NCBI GenBank assembly: GCA_044445965.1
Contig: JBIOEJ010000013.1
Location: 1-64,000 of the forward strand
DNA: 64,000 bases
Origin: GAS188 sp044445965
GTDB taxonomy: Bacteria; Pseudomonadota; Alphaproteobacteria; Rhizobiales; Beijerinckiaceae
Direction: 5' to 3'
Shown in pieces: positions 28,524-36,903 of the stretch (position 1 is the stretch's first letter; each line of letters begins with the position of its first letter). The translations under genes and the position numbers were made by a program. The notes under the pieces are model-generated. The model saw nothing but the letters and a program-made list of their open reading frames with translations. It did no database searches and was not told where the DNA came from.

Positions 28524-29639
28524 TCAGGACCACACCTCGCGTGCCACCTCGGCCAGCAGCCGCAGCTTGGCGAACTGGACCTGCGTGCTCACCGCATTAC
28601 CTTCCACAGTGCTCGCAAAGCCGCATTGCGGGCTGAGCGCCAGCTGATCGAGCGGAAGGAAGCGTGACGCCTCGTCGATCCGGCGCTTGATGTCGTCTTT
28701 CGTCTCGAGTCGCGGCTCCTTCGATGACACGAGTCCGAGCACGACAATCTTGCCCTTCGGCACCAATCTCAACGGTTCGAAGCCGCCGGCACGCGCCGTG
28801 TCATATTCAAGGAAATACCCGTCGGCGGCGATTTCGTTGAAGAGGATGTCGGCGACCGGTTCATAGCCGCCTTGAGCCACCCAGCCGCTCTTGAAATTGC
28901 CGCGGCACAAATGCAGGCATACGCTCATCTCGCGCGGGCGCGCGGCGATGGCTGCGTTGATGAGTTTCGCATAGGTCGATGGAAGCGTGTCGGGATCTTC
29001 GCCCATGGCACGCACCTGCGCTCGCAAGGCAGGATCGCAGAGATAGGCAAGATTGACCTCGTCCAGCTGCAGATAGGAACAACCCGCACGTGCCAAATCC
29101 TCGATCTCCTCGACATAGACGCGCGCCAAGTCGGCGAAGAACTCGTCCATGTCCGGATAGGCGGTCTCGTCGATGGCGGCGCGGCCGCCGCGAAAATGCA
29201 TGGCTGTCGGCGACGGGATGGTGAGCTTGGGGACGGCTCGCGTGACCCGCTTCAGATATGAGAAATCGTCGACGAAAATCCCGCGCGGATGCGCAAGCTT
29301 GCCAACCACCCGCAAAGCCGGTGGCTGCATTTCGATTTCGCCGCATTCTGTCTTGAAGCGCGCCGTGACCTGCGCGCGCGTAACCGCGACGTTGCCGAAT
29401 CCTTGCAGGAAATCGAGATGGAACGAGGTCCTTCGGAATTCTCCGTCGGTCACGGCCTGCAGTCCGAGATCCTCCTGGGCGCGAACGACATCGAGGATCG
29501 CCTGGTCCTCGCATTTGCGCAGTTCGGCTCGCGTAAGCTCGCCCGATGCGTGCGCCGCCCGCGCGGCGATGAGCTCGGAGGGCCTCAGGAGACTCCCCAC
29601 ATGATCGGCTCGGAAAGGCGGTCGTGCTCGTTCCGACAT
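28524..29639 (-). CDS. MetE-like zinc-dependent alkyltransferase, paralog 1
   Basis: This 371-residue protein has the C-terminal catalytic barrel of cobalamin-independent methionine synthase (Meth_synt_2), without the N-terminal half of MetE. The zinc ligands are all present: His243 and Cys245 in CLHLCRGN and Cys339 in SPQCGFAS, with the conserved Glu in LEYDTARAG. Such stand-alone barrels move alkyl groups to a thiol; epoxyalkane:CoM transferase is one specialised member. The start at 29639 (MSERARPPFRADHVGSLLRP) is chosen because the open frame upstream runs over the operator at 29713. It leads the hmgA operon. The substrate is unknown. It is the most diverged of three paralogs in this island. 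Confidence 0.82.
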   Translation of the reverse strand: MSERARPPFRADHVGSLLRPSELIAARAAHASGELTRAELRKCEDQAILDVVRAQEDLGLQAVTDGEFRRTSFHLDFLQGFGNVAVTRAQVTARFKTECGEIEMQPPALRVVGKLAHPRGIFVDDFSYLKRVTRAVPKLTIPSPTAMHFRGGRAAIDETAYPDMDEFFADLARVYVEEIEDLARAGCSYLQLDEVNLAYLCDPALRAQVRAMGEDPDTLPSTYAKLINAAIAARPREMSVCLHLCRGNFKSGWVAQGGYEPVADILFNEIAADGYFLEYDTARAGGFEPLRLVPKGKIVVLGLVSSKEPRLETKDDIKRRIDEASRFLPLDQLALSPQCGFASTVEGNAVSTQVQFAKLRLLAEVAREVWS

Positions 29640-29712
29640 GTCACCGCGCTCAGGCCGGCAGCACCAACGTTTGCCCGCCGATTCCATGTTCGGCGGCCGA
29701 GTCCGAAAAGTC

Positions 29713-29732
29713 TGTCCCACTGGCATGGGACA
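29713..29732. promoter_or_regulatory. TGTCCCA-N6-TGGGACA operator, site 1 (perfect)
   Basis: Seven-base arms match exactly, with centre CTGGCA, and the next flanking pair extends the arms to CTGTCCCA/TGGGACAG. The site ends 73 bp before the start of the MetE-like gene that leads the hmgA operon. It belongs to a set of five in the catabolic island. Confidence 0.75.
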
Positions 29733-29780
29733 GGTCGCGGCCAGCGAGGGATCGAAACACCCGGGGCAAATGGTTACGGG

Positions 29781-30563
29781 TCAGAGCAGGACGAGATGGA
29801 CCAGCTCGTTCTGGCTCGATATGCCGAGCCGCGCGTAGGCGCGCTTGCGATAGGTGAGAACGGTGTTCAAGCTGATGCCGAGGCTGAGCGCGATGGCCTC
29901 GGAGGTCATTCCAAGCATGATCGCCGCGCAGACCTGCGTCTCTCGCATCGGCATCGTCGGCTCGAGCAGGCTCAAGCGCTCCTGGAACAGTTCCGGTCCG
30001 AGACGTCCGGAGGCCGGCGAAGCCGCTACATCATGTTTAGCGAGCAGCGCGATCAGGAGATCCGCCGACTTCATGACGTTGTCGATCGCCCAATTGGAGA
30101 TACGGCGCCCGCGAGCCGCTTGATAGAAGTTGATGCGGAAGGTCTCCCGGCCGCGTCGCTGCATTACGGTAAAGCGATCCTGCAGCCGCACGGAGGTGTA
30201 GCATTGATACCGGTATGAAGCGTCGTCGATGTCGCTCGGACAGATCCGCAACGCGGCACCCGCGACATCGCCATCCGACAGATCGACGCAATTGGCAGGA
30301 TCGAGGCGCCAGAAGCTCGCGACATATTTTCGGGCCAAGGTCCTCGCGACCGGCGGGCCGGCATTGCTCGCGATCAGCACCCGCGGTGGCACAGTGCCGC
30401 CCGCTGCGAAGGCCGTCAGGTGCTCGCAGCCGGTCACCTCGCGGACGACCTTGAACATCTCGGGTTCGAACCTTTGGCTGCCCACCAGCTCGATGAGGCG
30501 GCCGATATGCGACCGCAGACGATCGGAGGACGACGGCGCCTGAACGAAGCTATGCAATTCCAT
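29781..30563 (-). CDS. LuxR-family transcriptional regulator
   Basis: This 260-residue protein has a C-terminal LuxR/FixJ helix-turn-helix: MTSEAIALSLGISLNTVLT then YRKRAYARLGISSQNELV, roughly residues 210-255. The N-terminal 190 residues do not match a receiver domain (no phosphoacceptor Asp motif) and may sense a small molecule. ATG 30563 is supported by GGGAGGAAATTG upstream. It is the only regulator gene in the catabolic island and lies divergent to the FAD hydroxylase operon. It is the natural candidate to bind the 20-bp dyads found before the island's operons, a size typical of LuxR-family boxes. That binding is inferred. Confidence 0.83.
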   Translation of the reverse strand: MELHSFVQAPSSSDRLRSHIGRLIELVGSQRFEPEMFKVVREVTGCEHLTAFAAGGTVPPRVLIASNAGPPVARTLARKYVASFWRLDPANCVDLSDGDVAGAALRICPSDIDDASYRYQCYTSVRLQDRFTVMQRRGRETFRINFYQAARGRRISNWAIDNVMKSADLLIALLAKHDVAASPASGRLGPELFQERLSLLEPTMPMRETQVCAAIMLGMTSEAIALSLGISLNTVLTYRKRAYARLGISSQNELVHLVLL

Positions 30564-30683
30564 CAATTTCCTCCCGGCCCTCCGGAGGACCCGCGCCTGC
30601 CACGCCGGATGGCTGCACTTTGGATCGAGCCTATGGGCATATTCATGCCGACGCAAACAATAGACGCAACAACAACGGACGCA

Positions 30684-30728
30684 TCAGGCCCCACATCAGC
30701 CCCACGTCAGCCCCATGTCAGCCCCTGG
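30684..30728. repeat. Helically phased TCAGCCCCA tandem repeats
   Basis: TCAG(G)CCCCA units begin at 30684, 30696, 30707 and 30718, with spacing 12, 11 and 11 bp, about one helical turn each. They lie in the divergent promoter between the LuxR gene (start 30563) and the FAD hydroxylase gene (start 30794), just before operator site 2. They suggest an array of regulator half-sites on one DNA face. Confidence 0.5.
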
Positions 30729-30738
30729 GGCACGGACG

Positions 30739-30758
30739 GGTCACAGCCGGCTGGGACA
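30739..30758. promoter_or_regulatory. Operator site 2 (degenerate left arm)
   Basis: The site reads GGTCACA-GCCGGC-TGGGACA. The right arm is perfect and the left arm matches TGTCCCA at five of seven positions. It stops 35 bp before the hydroxylase start. The following bases share an 18-base identity, GGCTGGGACAGACACGCG, with site 3, so the two promoter regions look copied from each other. Confidence 0.55.
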
Positions 30759-30793
30759 GACACGCGCGGCACGGCTGGGCTACGAACCTTGCG

Positions 30794-32479
30794 GTGAAAC
30801 ACGCGAGTCGCAGCCTTGACACCGAGGTCCTGATTGTTGGCGCAGGCCCGATCGGTCTTGCCATGGCGATGGAACTCGCGTGGCGGGGCATTGCCTGCGC
30901 GATCATCGATCAGGGTGACGGCACGATCGACCTGCCGCGCGGCGCCATGGTGGCGGCCCGGACGATGGAGTTCTGTCGCAGGTGGGGCATAGCGGACCGG
31001 GTGGCCAAAGCCGGCTTCCCGCAAGACTACAAGCTCGACATCGTCTACTGCACGAGCCTTGCCGGTCATTTGCTCGAGCGCGAGCCCTATCCGGCGGAGC
31101 AGGACCGCATCGTTCCGCCGGAAAGTCCGCACCGCAGGACCTGGTGCCCGCAGCTCCAGTTCGATCCCATGCTGGCGCGCGCGGTCGGCGAGCGAGACTG
31201 CGCGAAGTTTCGTTACAAGAGCCGTCTCGACCGCTTTCAGGATCGCGGCGACCACATCCATGCCAGGGCTCGGGATCTGCTGCGCGACGAGGATTTCGAC
31301 ATCGACGCACAGTTTCTGATCGGCTGCGACGGGTCGGCAAGCCTCGTGCGCCAAGCCGCCGACATCGAGCAGGAAGGCAATCCGACACTCGGCTACTCGA
31401 TCAATATCTTTTTCCGCTCCCCCCGCCTGCTTTCCTCCCACGACAAGGGTGAAGCCGAGCGCTATCTCTTCGTCGGTCCGGAAGGCACTTGGGGGAATAT
31501 CACCGTCGTGGACGGCAAGGAAACGTGGCGTCTTACGGTCCTCGGCTCGCCCGAAAAGATGGATTTGACGGCGTTCGACGCGCGTGCCGAGGTGCGGCGA
31601 GCCATCGGGCGCGACGATGTCGCATTCGACCTGATCGCCGTGAAACCATGGCGACGCAGCGAGCTGATCGCCAAGTCCTACCGAGCCGGACGCGTCTTTC
31701 TCGCCGGCGACTCGGCACACACCATGTCACCGACCGGCGGTTTCGGCATGAATACCGGCGTCGTCGATGCCGTGAACCTCGGCTGGAAGATCGAAGCAGC
31801 GCTTGCCGGATGGGGCGGCAACGCGCTGCTCGACTCCTATGCGGACGAGCAGCGGCCCGTGGCCATCCGCAACGCGCGAGCTTCGACGCAAAACTACCAT
31901 CTCTGGACCAGCCTCAAGCGTCACTGCGCGCACATCCTCGACGACACCCCAGAAGGTGAGGCGGCGCGCCGCGTGGTCGGGCGCGAGATGAGGGCGGGGC
32001 TTGCCGTGGAATGGGAATGCCTCGGCGTTCAACTGGGTTATCGCTATGACCCATCGCCCGTGTGTGTAAGCGACGGCACCGATGCTCCGCCCGACCCCAT
32101 CTCCGCCTATGTCCCGACGGCGCGACCGGGATCGCGCGCGCCGCACGCCTGGCTGCCGGATGGGCGCTCGACGCTGGATTTGTTCGGACGCAATTTCGTC
32201 CTCCTGCGGCTCGGCAGCGAACCGGACAGCCCGGCATCGATCGTGACCGCGGCGCGCCAGCGATCGGTCCCTCTGAACGTCGTCGACGTCACGTCACCCG
32301 AGATCGCGCAGCTCTATGGCGCTCGCTTCGTCTTGGTGAGACCTGATGGTCACACGGCTTGGCGCGGCGATAGGCTGCCGGAAAACCCCGGTGTCCTGCT
32401 CGATATCGTGCGCGGCGCCGCTCGACGGGCGAACGCCGCGCTTGACGGCGAACGGGTGCGGATGGGAACGCAGTGTTAG
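30794..32479 (+). CDS. FAD-dependent aromatic hydroxylase (PHBH/MhpA family)
   Basis: This 561-residue flavoprotein of the single-component class A monooxygenases hydroxylates phenolic rings with NAD(P)H and O2. It has VLIVGAGPIGLAMAMEL at the N-terminus (Rossmann GxGxxG), a central GCDGSASLVRQAA and the FAD-ribityl motif GRVFLAGDSAHTMSPTGGFG. A thioredoxin-like C-terminal region is typical of the MhpA/PheA branch. The open frame starts at 30620, but that would place the phased repeats and operator inside the gene, so GTG 30794 is preferred. The gene leads an operon with a maleate-isomerase-like gene, a MetE-like gene and a hydrolase gene. A product such as homogentisate or another 2,5-diol would feed hmgA, but this is a guess. 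Confidence 0.85.
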   Translation: MKHASRSLDTEVLIVGAGPIGLAMAMELAWRGIACAIIDQGDGTIDLPRGAMVAARTMEFCRRWGIADRVAKAGFPQDYKLDIVYCTSLAGHLLEREPYPAEQDRIVPPESPHRRTWCPQLQFDPMLARAVGERDCAKFRYKSRLDRFQDRGDHIHARARDLLRDEDFDIDAQFLIGCDGSASLVRQAADIEQEGNPTLGYSINIFFRSPRLLSSHDKGEAERYLFVGPEGTWGNITVVDGKETWRLTVLGSPEKMDLTAFDARAEVRRAIGRDDVAFDLIAVKPWRRSELIAKSYRAGRVFLAGDSAHTMSPTGGFGMNTGVVDAVNLGWKIEAALAGWGGNALLDSYADEQRPVAIRNARASTQNYHLWTSLKRHCAHILDDTPEGEAARRVVGREMRAGLAVEWECLGVQLGYRYDPSPVCVSDGTDAPPDPISAYVPTARPGSRAPHAWLPDGRSTLDLFGRNFVLLRLGSEPDSPASIVTAARQRSVPLNVVDVTSPEIAQLYGARFVLVRPDGHTAWRGDRLPENPGVLLDIVRGAARRANAALDGERVRMGTQC

Positions 32480-32543
32480 TGTCGCGGATCCGCGGTCCGA
32501 GCGTTCGCCTGGACAAGCTCAGGCATGCCGGTGCTGGTACGAG

Positions 32544-33371
32544 ATGCTAGAGACGGTGCACGAGATGGATGGACCACAAGATCGGCCATGTCCGAATGTC
32601 GATGCGGCAGCAGGCCCAGCAAAGCCGCGCGCGGATTTTTACGAGTGCGCCACACCCGACATCAAGCTCGGCTGGCGGATGCGGCTCGGTGTGCTCGTCC
32701 CCTCCGTCAACACGGTGGCGGAGCCGCAGATCCAGGCCATGCTACCGGTAGGCGTGTCGCTGCATTGCACGCGGTTGAAGCTCGTCGGCAGCACGCAAGA
32801 GGAGCTCCTCGGCATGACCGAACGGGTCGAAGAGGCCTCACAGCTGCTTGCCGACGCGCAGCCACATCGGATCCTGTTCCACTGCACCGCCACGACGACA
32901 TTCGACGTCGCCATGGCCGCTCGCCTGAAGCAACGCATCGAGCAGGCGACCGGCATTCCGGCAACCGTCACGTCGGAGGCGTTGATCGCGGCCTTTGCCG
33001 CCTTGGGCGTGCGCCGCCTCGTGCTGGTGACGCCCTATATCGCATCGGTCAACGAACGTGAGGTCGCCTTCCTGCGTCATCACGGCATCGATGTGTTGCG
33101 GGAGCACGGCCTCGGCCTGCCCGGCGGAAAGGAATTCGCCACCGTCGAGCCGGCGGTCTGGTATCGCCTCGCCATGGAGCACCGCCACGACGAGGCGGAT
33201 GCTTATTTCATTAGTTGCGCGCAAGTGCGCGCCGCCGAGGTCATCGAGGTGCTGGAGTGCGATCTCGGGCGACCGGTCGTCACAAGCAACACTGCCGCCG
33301 TCTGGCGCTGCTTGCGCGAGAGCGGCTTGCAAGACGCCGTGCGCGGCTTCGGCCGGCTTCTGACCATCTGA
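32544..33371 (+). CDS. Maleate isomerase / arylmalonate decarboxylase-like protein
   Basis: This 275-residue protein of the Asp/Glu racemase superfamily is closest in pattern to maleate cis-trans isomerase. MRLGVLVPSVNTVAEPQIQ lies near residue 48, the first active-site Cys in FHCTATTTFD and the second in ISCAQVRAAE. Maleate isomerase uses such a cysteine pair to turn cis into trans double bonds, and arylmalonate decarboxylase keeps only one. Both are here, favouring isomerase or racemase chemistry. The start is uncertain: ATG 32544 or 32565, both with weak ribosome sites. In this island it could isomerise a maleyl-type ring-cleavage product. That is inference from context. Confidence 0.78.
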   Translation: MLETVHEMDGPQDRPCPNVDAAAGPAKPRADFYECATPDIKLGWRMRLGVLVPSVNTVAEPQIQAMLPVGVSLHCTRLKLVGSTQEELLGMTERVEEASQLLADAQPHRILFHCTATTTFDVAMAARLKQRIEQATGIPATVTSEALIAAFAALGVRRLVLVTPYIASVNEREVAFLRHHGIDVLREHGLGLPGGKEFATVEPAVWYRLAMEHRHDEADAYFISCAQVRAAEVIEVLECDLGRPVVTSNTAAVWRCLRESGLQDAVRGFGRLLTI

Positions 33372-33379
33372 GGGGCACA

Positions 33380-34531
33380 ATGAGCCTCGAGCAACGATCG
33401 CAGACAATGCTCGCCGGCGCCGCTGCGCCGCGACCGCCATTCCGTGCCGATCACGTCGGCAGCATCTTGCGCTCGGCCGCGCTGAAGGAAGCCCGCGCCC
33501 AATGCTCGAGGGGGATGCTCGCGGCGGCGCAACTGAAAGAGATCGAGGACCGCGAGATCGCCGCCATCATTCGCCGCCAGGAGGACATCGGTCTCAAGCT
33601 CGCGACCGACGGTGAATACCGCCGCCAAGTGTGGAGCATCGATTTCCTCCAGCATCTCATCGGCGTCGAGAGCTATATGGCGAAGGAAGGCGTGCAGTTC
33701 AGCGGCGGCGTCAAGTCGACGCCTAAGACGGCACGCATCGTGGGCCGAATCGACTTTCGCGACCACCCCATGATCGAGCACTTCCGTTTCCTCAAGGCGC
33801 ATACGCATGTCGCGGCGAAGATGACCATTCCGTCGCCGACCGTGCTCCATTTCCGCATTGGCCGAGGCGCCATCAGCCGCGATATCTACCCCGATCTCGC
33901 CGTGTTATTCGATGATCTGGCAAACGCCTACCGCAAGGCGATCGGGGCTTTTTACGATGCCGGCTGCCGTTACCTCCAGCTCGACGATACGGTGTGGGCC
34001 TATCTCTGCTCGGATGTCGAGCGAGAGAAGTGCCGCGCGCGGGGCGATGATCCCGACAAGCTGCCCGATATCTACGCGCGCATGATCGATAGGGCCATTG
34101 GCGACAGACCAAAGGACATGTTCCTCACGACCCATCTGTGCCGCGGCAACTTCCGGTCGAGCTCGATCTCGGAAGGCGGCTACGAGCCGATCGCCGAGAT
34201 GCTTCTGGGTGCGCTGCCTTATGACGGCTACTTCCTCGAATACGACACCGCGCGCGCCGGAGGCTTCGAGCCGTTGCGCTTCCTGCCCGCCGGCAATAAG
34301 CGCGTGGTGCTCGGCCTGGTCAGCTCCAAATTCGGCGCGCTCGAATCCGCTGACGACATCAAGCGGCGAATCGACGCCGCCGGAAAATATGTTGACCTCG
34401 ATCAGCTCTGTCTGTCGCCGCAGTGCGGCTTCGCGTCGACGGAAGAGGGCAACATTCTCGCCGAGGATGAGCAATGGGCGAAACTTCGGCTGATCGTCGA
34501 GATCGCGCGGGATGTGTGGGGGAGCCCATGA
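33380..34531 (+). CDS. MetE-like zinc-dependent alkyltransferase, paralog 2
   Basis: This 383-residue Meth_synt_2 barrel has zinc ligands His252 and Cys254 (THLCRGNF) and Cys349 (SPQCGFAS), and the Glu in LEYDTARAG. It shares long identical segments with paralog 3 (HPMIEHFRFLKAHT, LDQLCLSPQCGFASTEEGN) and fewer with paralog 1. ATG 33380 follows AGGGGC eight bases after the isomerase stop. The stop overlaps the hydrolase start (ATGA). The open frame extends upstream but overlaps the isomerase gene. The substrate thiol and alkyl donor are unknown. Confidence 0.82.
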   Translation: MSLEQRSQTMLAGAAAPRPPFRADHVGSILRSAALKEARAQCSRGMLAAAQLKEIEDREIAAIIRRQEDIGLKLATDGEYRRQVWSIDFLQHLIGVESYMAKEGVQFSGGVKSTPKTARIVGRIDFRDHPMIEHFRFLKAHTHVAAKMTIPSPTVLHFRIGRGAISRDIYPDLAVLFDDLANAYRKAIGAFYDAGCRYLQLDDTVWAYLCSDVEREKCRARGDDPDKLPDIYARMIDRAIGDRPKDMFLTTHLCRGNFRSSSISEGGYEPIAEMLLGALPYDGYFLEYDTARAGGFEPLRFLPAGNKRVVLGLVSSKFGALESADDIKRRIDAAGKYVDLDQLCLSPQCGFASTEEGNILAEDEQWAKLRLIVEIARDVWGSP

Positions 34532-35343
34532 CCGGAAATGCAGTCGAGGCTCTGGTCGAAGCCAACGGGACGCGGCTCAATGTGCGTCTCGAAGGCTCTA
34601 GCCTTGCGCCCTGCGTTGTCTTGATCCACTCGCTGGGCACGGATCTGACGATCTGGGACGAGCAGGCGCGCGCTCTCGCCAGGATCTATCGCGTGCTGCG
34701 CCTCGACATCCGCGGACATGGGCGCTCGGATGCGCCCAAAGGTCCCTATTCGATGGAACTGCTTGCCGCCGACGCATGTGCGCTCCTGGCGCATTTCGGC
34801 ATCCGCGGCGCCCATATCGTCGGTATCTCGCTCGGCGGCCTCATCGGTTTGGCGCTGGCCGAGGCCAAGGCCGGTGAGATCGCGAGCCTTTGCGTGTGCG
34901 ACACGAATGCGGAGGTTTCGGCCGATTTCGCAAAAGGCATCGAAGACCGCAATCTGCTGGTGCGCGAGAAAGGCATGGCGGCTATCGCGCAAGCAATGGT
35001 CGAGCGCTGGCTGACCCTCGAGACCATCGCTGCGAAGCCGATGCTCGCCGACCATATTCGCGATCTGGTGCGAACGACTCCGGTCGAGGGCTTCGTCGGC
35101 TGCGCGCAGGCGATCAGGTCGAGCCGGCTCGATCGGGCGCTCGGCACCATAGCGCTCCCGACCTTGTTCGTCGCCGGCGACCGTGACATGGCCAACGAGC
35201 CGGTCCGGCGCATGCACGCCGCCCTGCCGGGCTCGACATTCGTCGAGATCGGCGGAGCAAGCCATCTCGCCAATCTCGATCAGCCGGAAGCGTTCAATCG
35301 CGCGATCCTCGAGTTTCTGGAGCGAATCGTGAAGAGCGGGTAG
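34528..35343 (+). CDS. Alpha/beta hydrolase, 3-oxoadipate enol-lactonase-like
   Basis: This 271-residue hydrolase is similar in layout to PcaD. It has the oxyanion-hole HSLGTDLTIWDEQ near residue 32, RGHGRSDAP, nucleophile Ser in GISLGG near residue 100, acid Asp in AGDRD, and His in ASHLAN near the end. PcaD opens an enol-lactone in the beta-ketoadipate route. Here no protocatechuate genes are present except a PcaC-like one 9 kb away, so the substrate may be another lactone or a C-C bond. Translational coupling to the MetE-like gene is clear. It ends convergently with livF. Confidence 0.84.
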   Translation: MTGNAVEALVEANGTRLNVRLEGSSLAPCVVLIHSLGTDLTIWDEQARALARIYRVLRLDIRGHGRSDAPKGPYSMELLAADACALLAHFGIRGAHIVGISLGGLIGLALAEAKAGEIASLCVCDTNAEVSADFAKGIEDRNLLVREKGMAAIAQAMVERWLTLETIAAKPMLADHIRDLVRTTPVEGFVGCAQAIRSSRLDRALGTIALPTLFVAGDRDMANEPVRRMHAALPGSTFVEIGGASHLANLDQPEAFNRAILEFLERIVKSG

Positions 35344-35379
35344 CGGGTTTTGCTCGCTGCTCGCCATTCGTCATTCGCG

Positions 35380-36102
35380 CTACTGAAGGCCACCCCCAAG
35401 ATACGCGGCACGCAATCGCTCATCCGTTTCGAGCGCCACACTCGGCCCGGCGGCCACGACGCGTCCCGTGTCGAGGATATAGGCACGGTTGGCGATGCGA
35501 AGCACCGAATAGGCATTCTGGTCGGCGAGCAGGACCGTGATGCCGGCATCGCGCAGCCGCGCCAGACCGGCGAGCAACTCGCGCACGAGAATCGGCGCGA
35601 GGCCGAGCGAAGGCTCGTCGCACAGAAGCAGCCGCGGATTTGACATGAGCGCCCGGCCGACCGCCAGCATTTGCGCTTCGCCGCCGGAGAGGCTGCCCGC
35701 CATTTGGCGCAGGCGCTCCCGCAGTCGCGGGAAAAGCGCGAAGACACGCTCCAACGACGGTTGGATGCCGGCCGGGATCGTCAGCCCGAGGCGCACATAA
35801 GCGCCGAGGATGAGGTTCTCCCGCACGCTCATGTCGGGAAACAGCTGACGGCCTTCCGGGATGATGCCGAGACCCAAACGAATGCGCTGCGCGGTTGGCA
35901 AGCCGTCGAGGCTTTCGCCTTCGAAGGCGATCGTACCGCCACGCTGTCGCAAGACGCCGATGACCGCCTTCATCAGCGTACTCTTTCCAGCGCCGTTGGG
36001 GCCGAGGATGGCCACGAACTCGCCGGCACCGACATCGATGTCGACGCCTTTCAGCGCCTGAATGGGACCGTAGCTTACGTCGAGACCGCGGATCGCGAGC
36101 AT
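35380..36102 (-). CDS. livF: Branched-chain-amino-acid-type ABC transporter ATPase LivF
   Basis: This 240-residue nucleotide-binding protein has Walker A GPNGAGKST near residue 33, the signature SGGEAQMLAVGRALM and Walker B RLLLCDEPSLGLAP, and LivF-like segments (RLGLGIIPEGRQLFPDMSV). It is the last gene of a minus-strand operon: solute-binding protein, fused LivHM permease, LivG, LivF. In catabolic islands, Liv-type importers often bring in aromatic acids rather than amino acids, and the setting here supports that. Confidence 0.9.
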   Translation of the reverse strand: MLAIRGLDVSYGPIQALKGVDIDVGAGEFVAILGPNGAGKSTLMKAVIGVLRQRGGTIAFEGESLDGLPTAQRIRLGLGIIPEGRQLFPDMSVRENLILGAYVRLGLTIPAGIQPSLERVFALFPRLRERLRQMAGSLSGGEAQMLAVGRALMSNPRLLLCDEPSLGLAPILVRELLAGLARLRDAGITVLLADQNAYSVLRIANRAYILDTGRVVAAGPSVALETDERLRAAYLGGGLQ

Positions 36103-36105
36103 GTT

Positions 36106-36903
36106 TCAAACGCCGAGATAGGCTTCGATGACCCGCTCGTCGGCGGCAACCTCGCGGGGCGTGCCGTCGGCGATCTTCCTGCCGAAATCGACGACCACGA
36201 CGCGGTGGACGAGTCCCATGACTAGCGTCATGTCGTGGTCGATGAGCACGAGGGAGCAGCGTGTCTCGGCGTTGAGCGCGACGAGGAGCTCGGATAATCG
36301 CTGTTTCTCGACGGCGTTGAGACCGGCAGCGGGCTCATCGAGCAGCAGGAGATCGGGAGAGGCGCACATGGCGCGCGCGACTTCGGCAACGCGCTGCAGG
36401 CCGAGCGGCAGGGCTATCGCCGGCATGCCCGCATAAGCCGCGAGGCCCAGGCCCGCGATCCAGCGGTCGGCGCGCTCGGCGGCCAGGCGTTCCAAGTCGC
36501 GATGCTTGCGCAGGCGTAGCGCCGATGCGAAGACGCCGGAAAAACCCGCGCCATAGGCGCCCATCATGATGTTCTCGCGCACGGTCAGTTCGGCAAACGG
36601 GCGCACGTTTTGGAAAGTGCGTGCGAGCCCCAGCGCATTGATGCGCTCGGGCGGCAAGCCGGTGATGTCGGTCGTGCCCAGTCGGATCTGCCCGGCAGCC
36701 GGCTGAAGCATACCGGAGACCGCGTTGAAGATGGTCGTCTTGCCGGCGCCGTTAGGGCCAACGAGCCCGAGAATCTCACCTTGGTTCACGTCGAAATCGA
36801 CCTCATCGACGGCGTTGACTCCGCCGAAATGGACGCAGAGCCCGCGAATCTCCAACATCGGCGCGCGACCGTCATGCGGAGGAGCCGCAACGCGACTGTT
36901 CAT
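36106..36903 (-). CDS. livG: Branched-chain-amino-acid-type ABC transporter ATPase LivG
   Basis: This 265-residue ATPase has Walker A GPNGAGKTT and LARTFQNVRPFAELTVRENI as in LivG. The Walker B is LLLLDEPAAGLN, and the signature region reads PLGLQRVAEVARAM, where the usual LSGG motif is replaced by LPLG, common in LivG proteins. The start overlaps the permease stop (ATGA); the open frame upstream overlaps the permease. It pairs with LivF to drive the fused permease. Confidence 0.9.
   Translation of the reverse strand: MNSRVAAPPHDGRAPMLEIRGLCVHFGGVNAVDEVDFDVNQGEILGLVGPNGAGKTTIFNAVSGMLQPAAGQIRLGTTDITGLPPERINALGLARTFQNVRPFAELTVRENIMMGAYGAGFSGVFASALRLRKHRDLERLAAERADRWIAGLGLAAYAGMPAIALPLGLQRVAEVARAMCASPDLLLLDEPAAGLNAVEKQRLSELLVALNAETRCSLVLIDHDMTLVMGLVHRVVVVDFGRKIADGTPREVAADERVIEAYLGV

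Noticed and set aside
30620..30793. Longer N-terminus for the FAD hydroxylase
   Set aside because: Would place the phased repeats and an operator inside the gene; the Rossmann fold starts right after GTG 30794.
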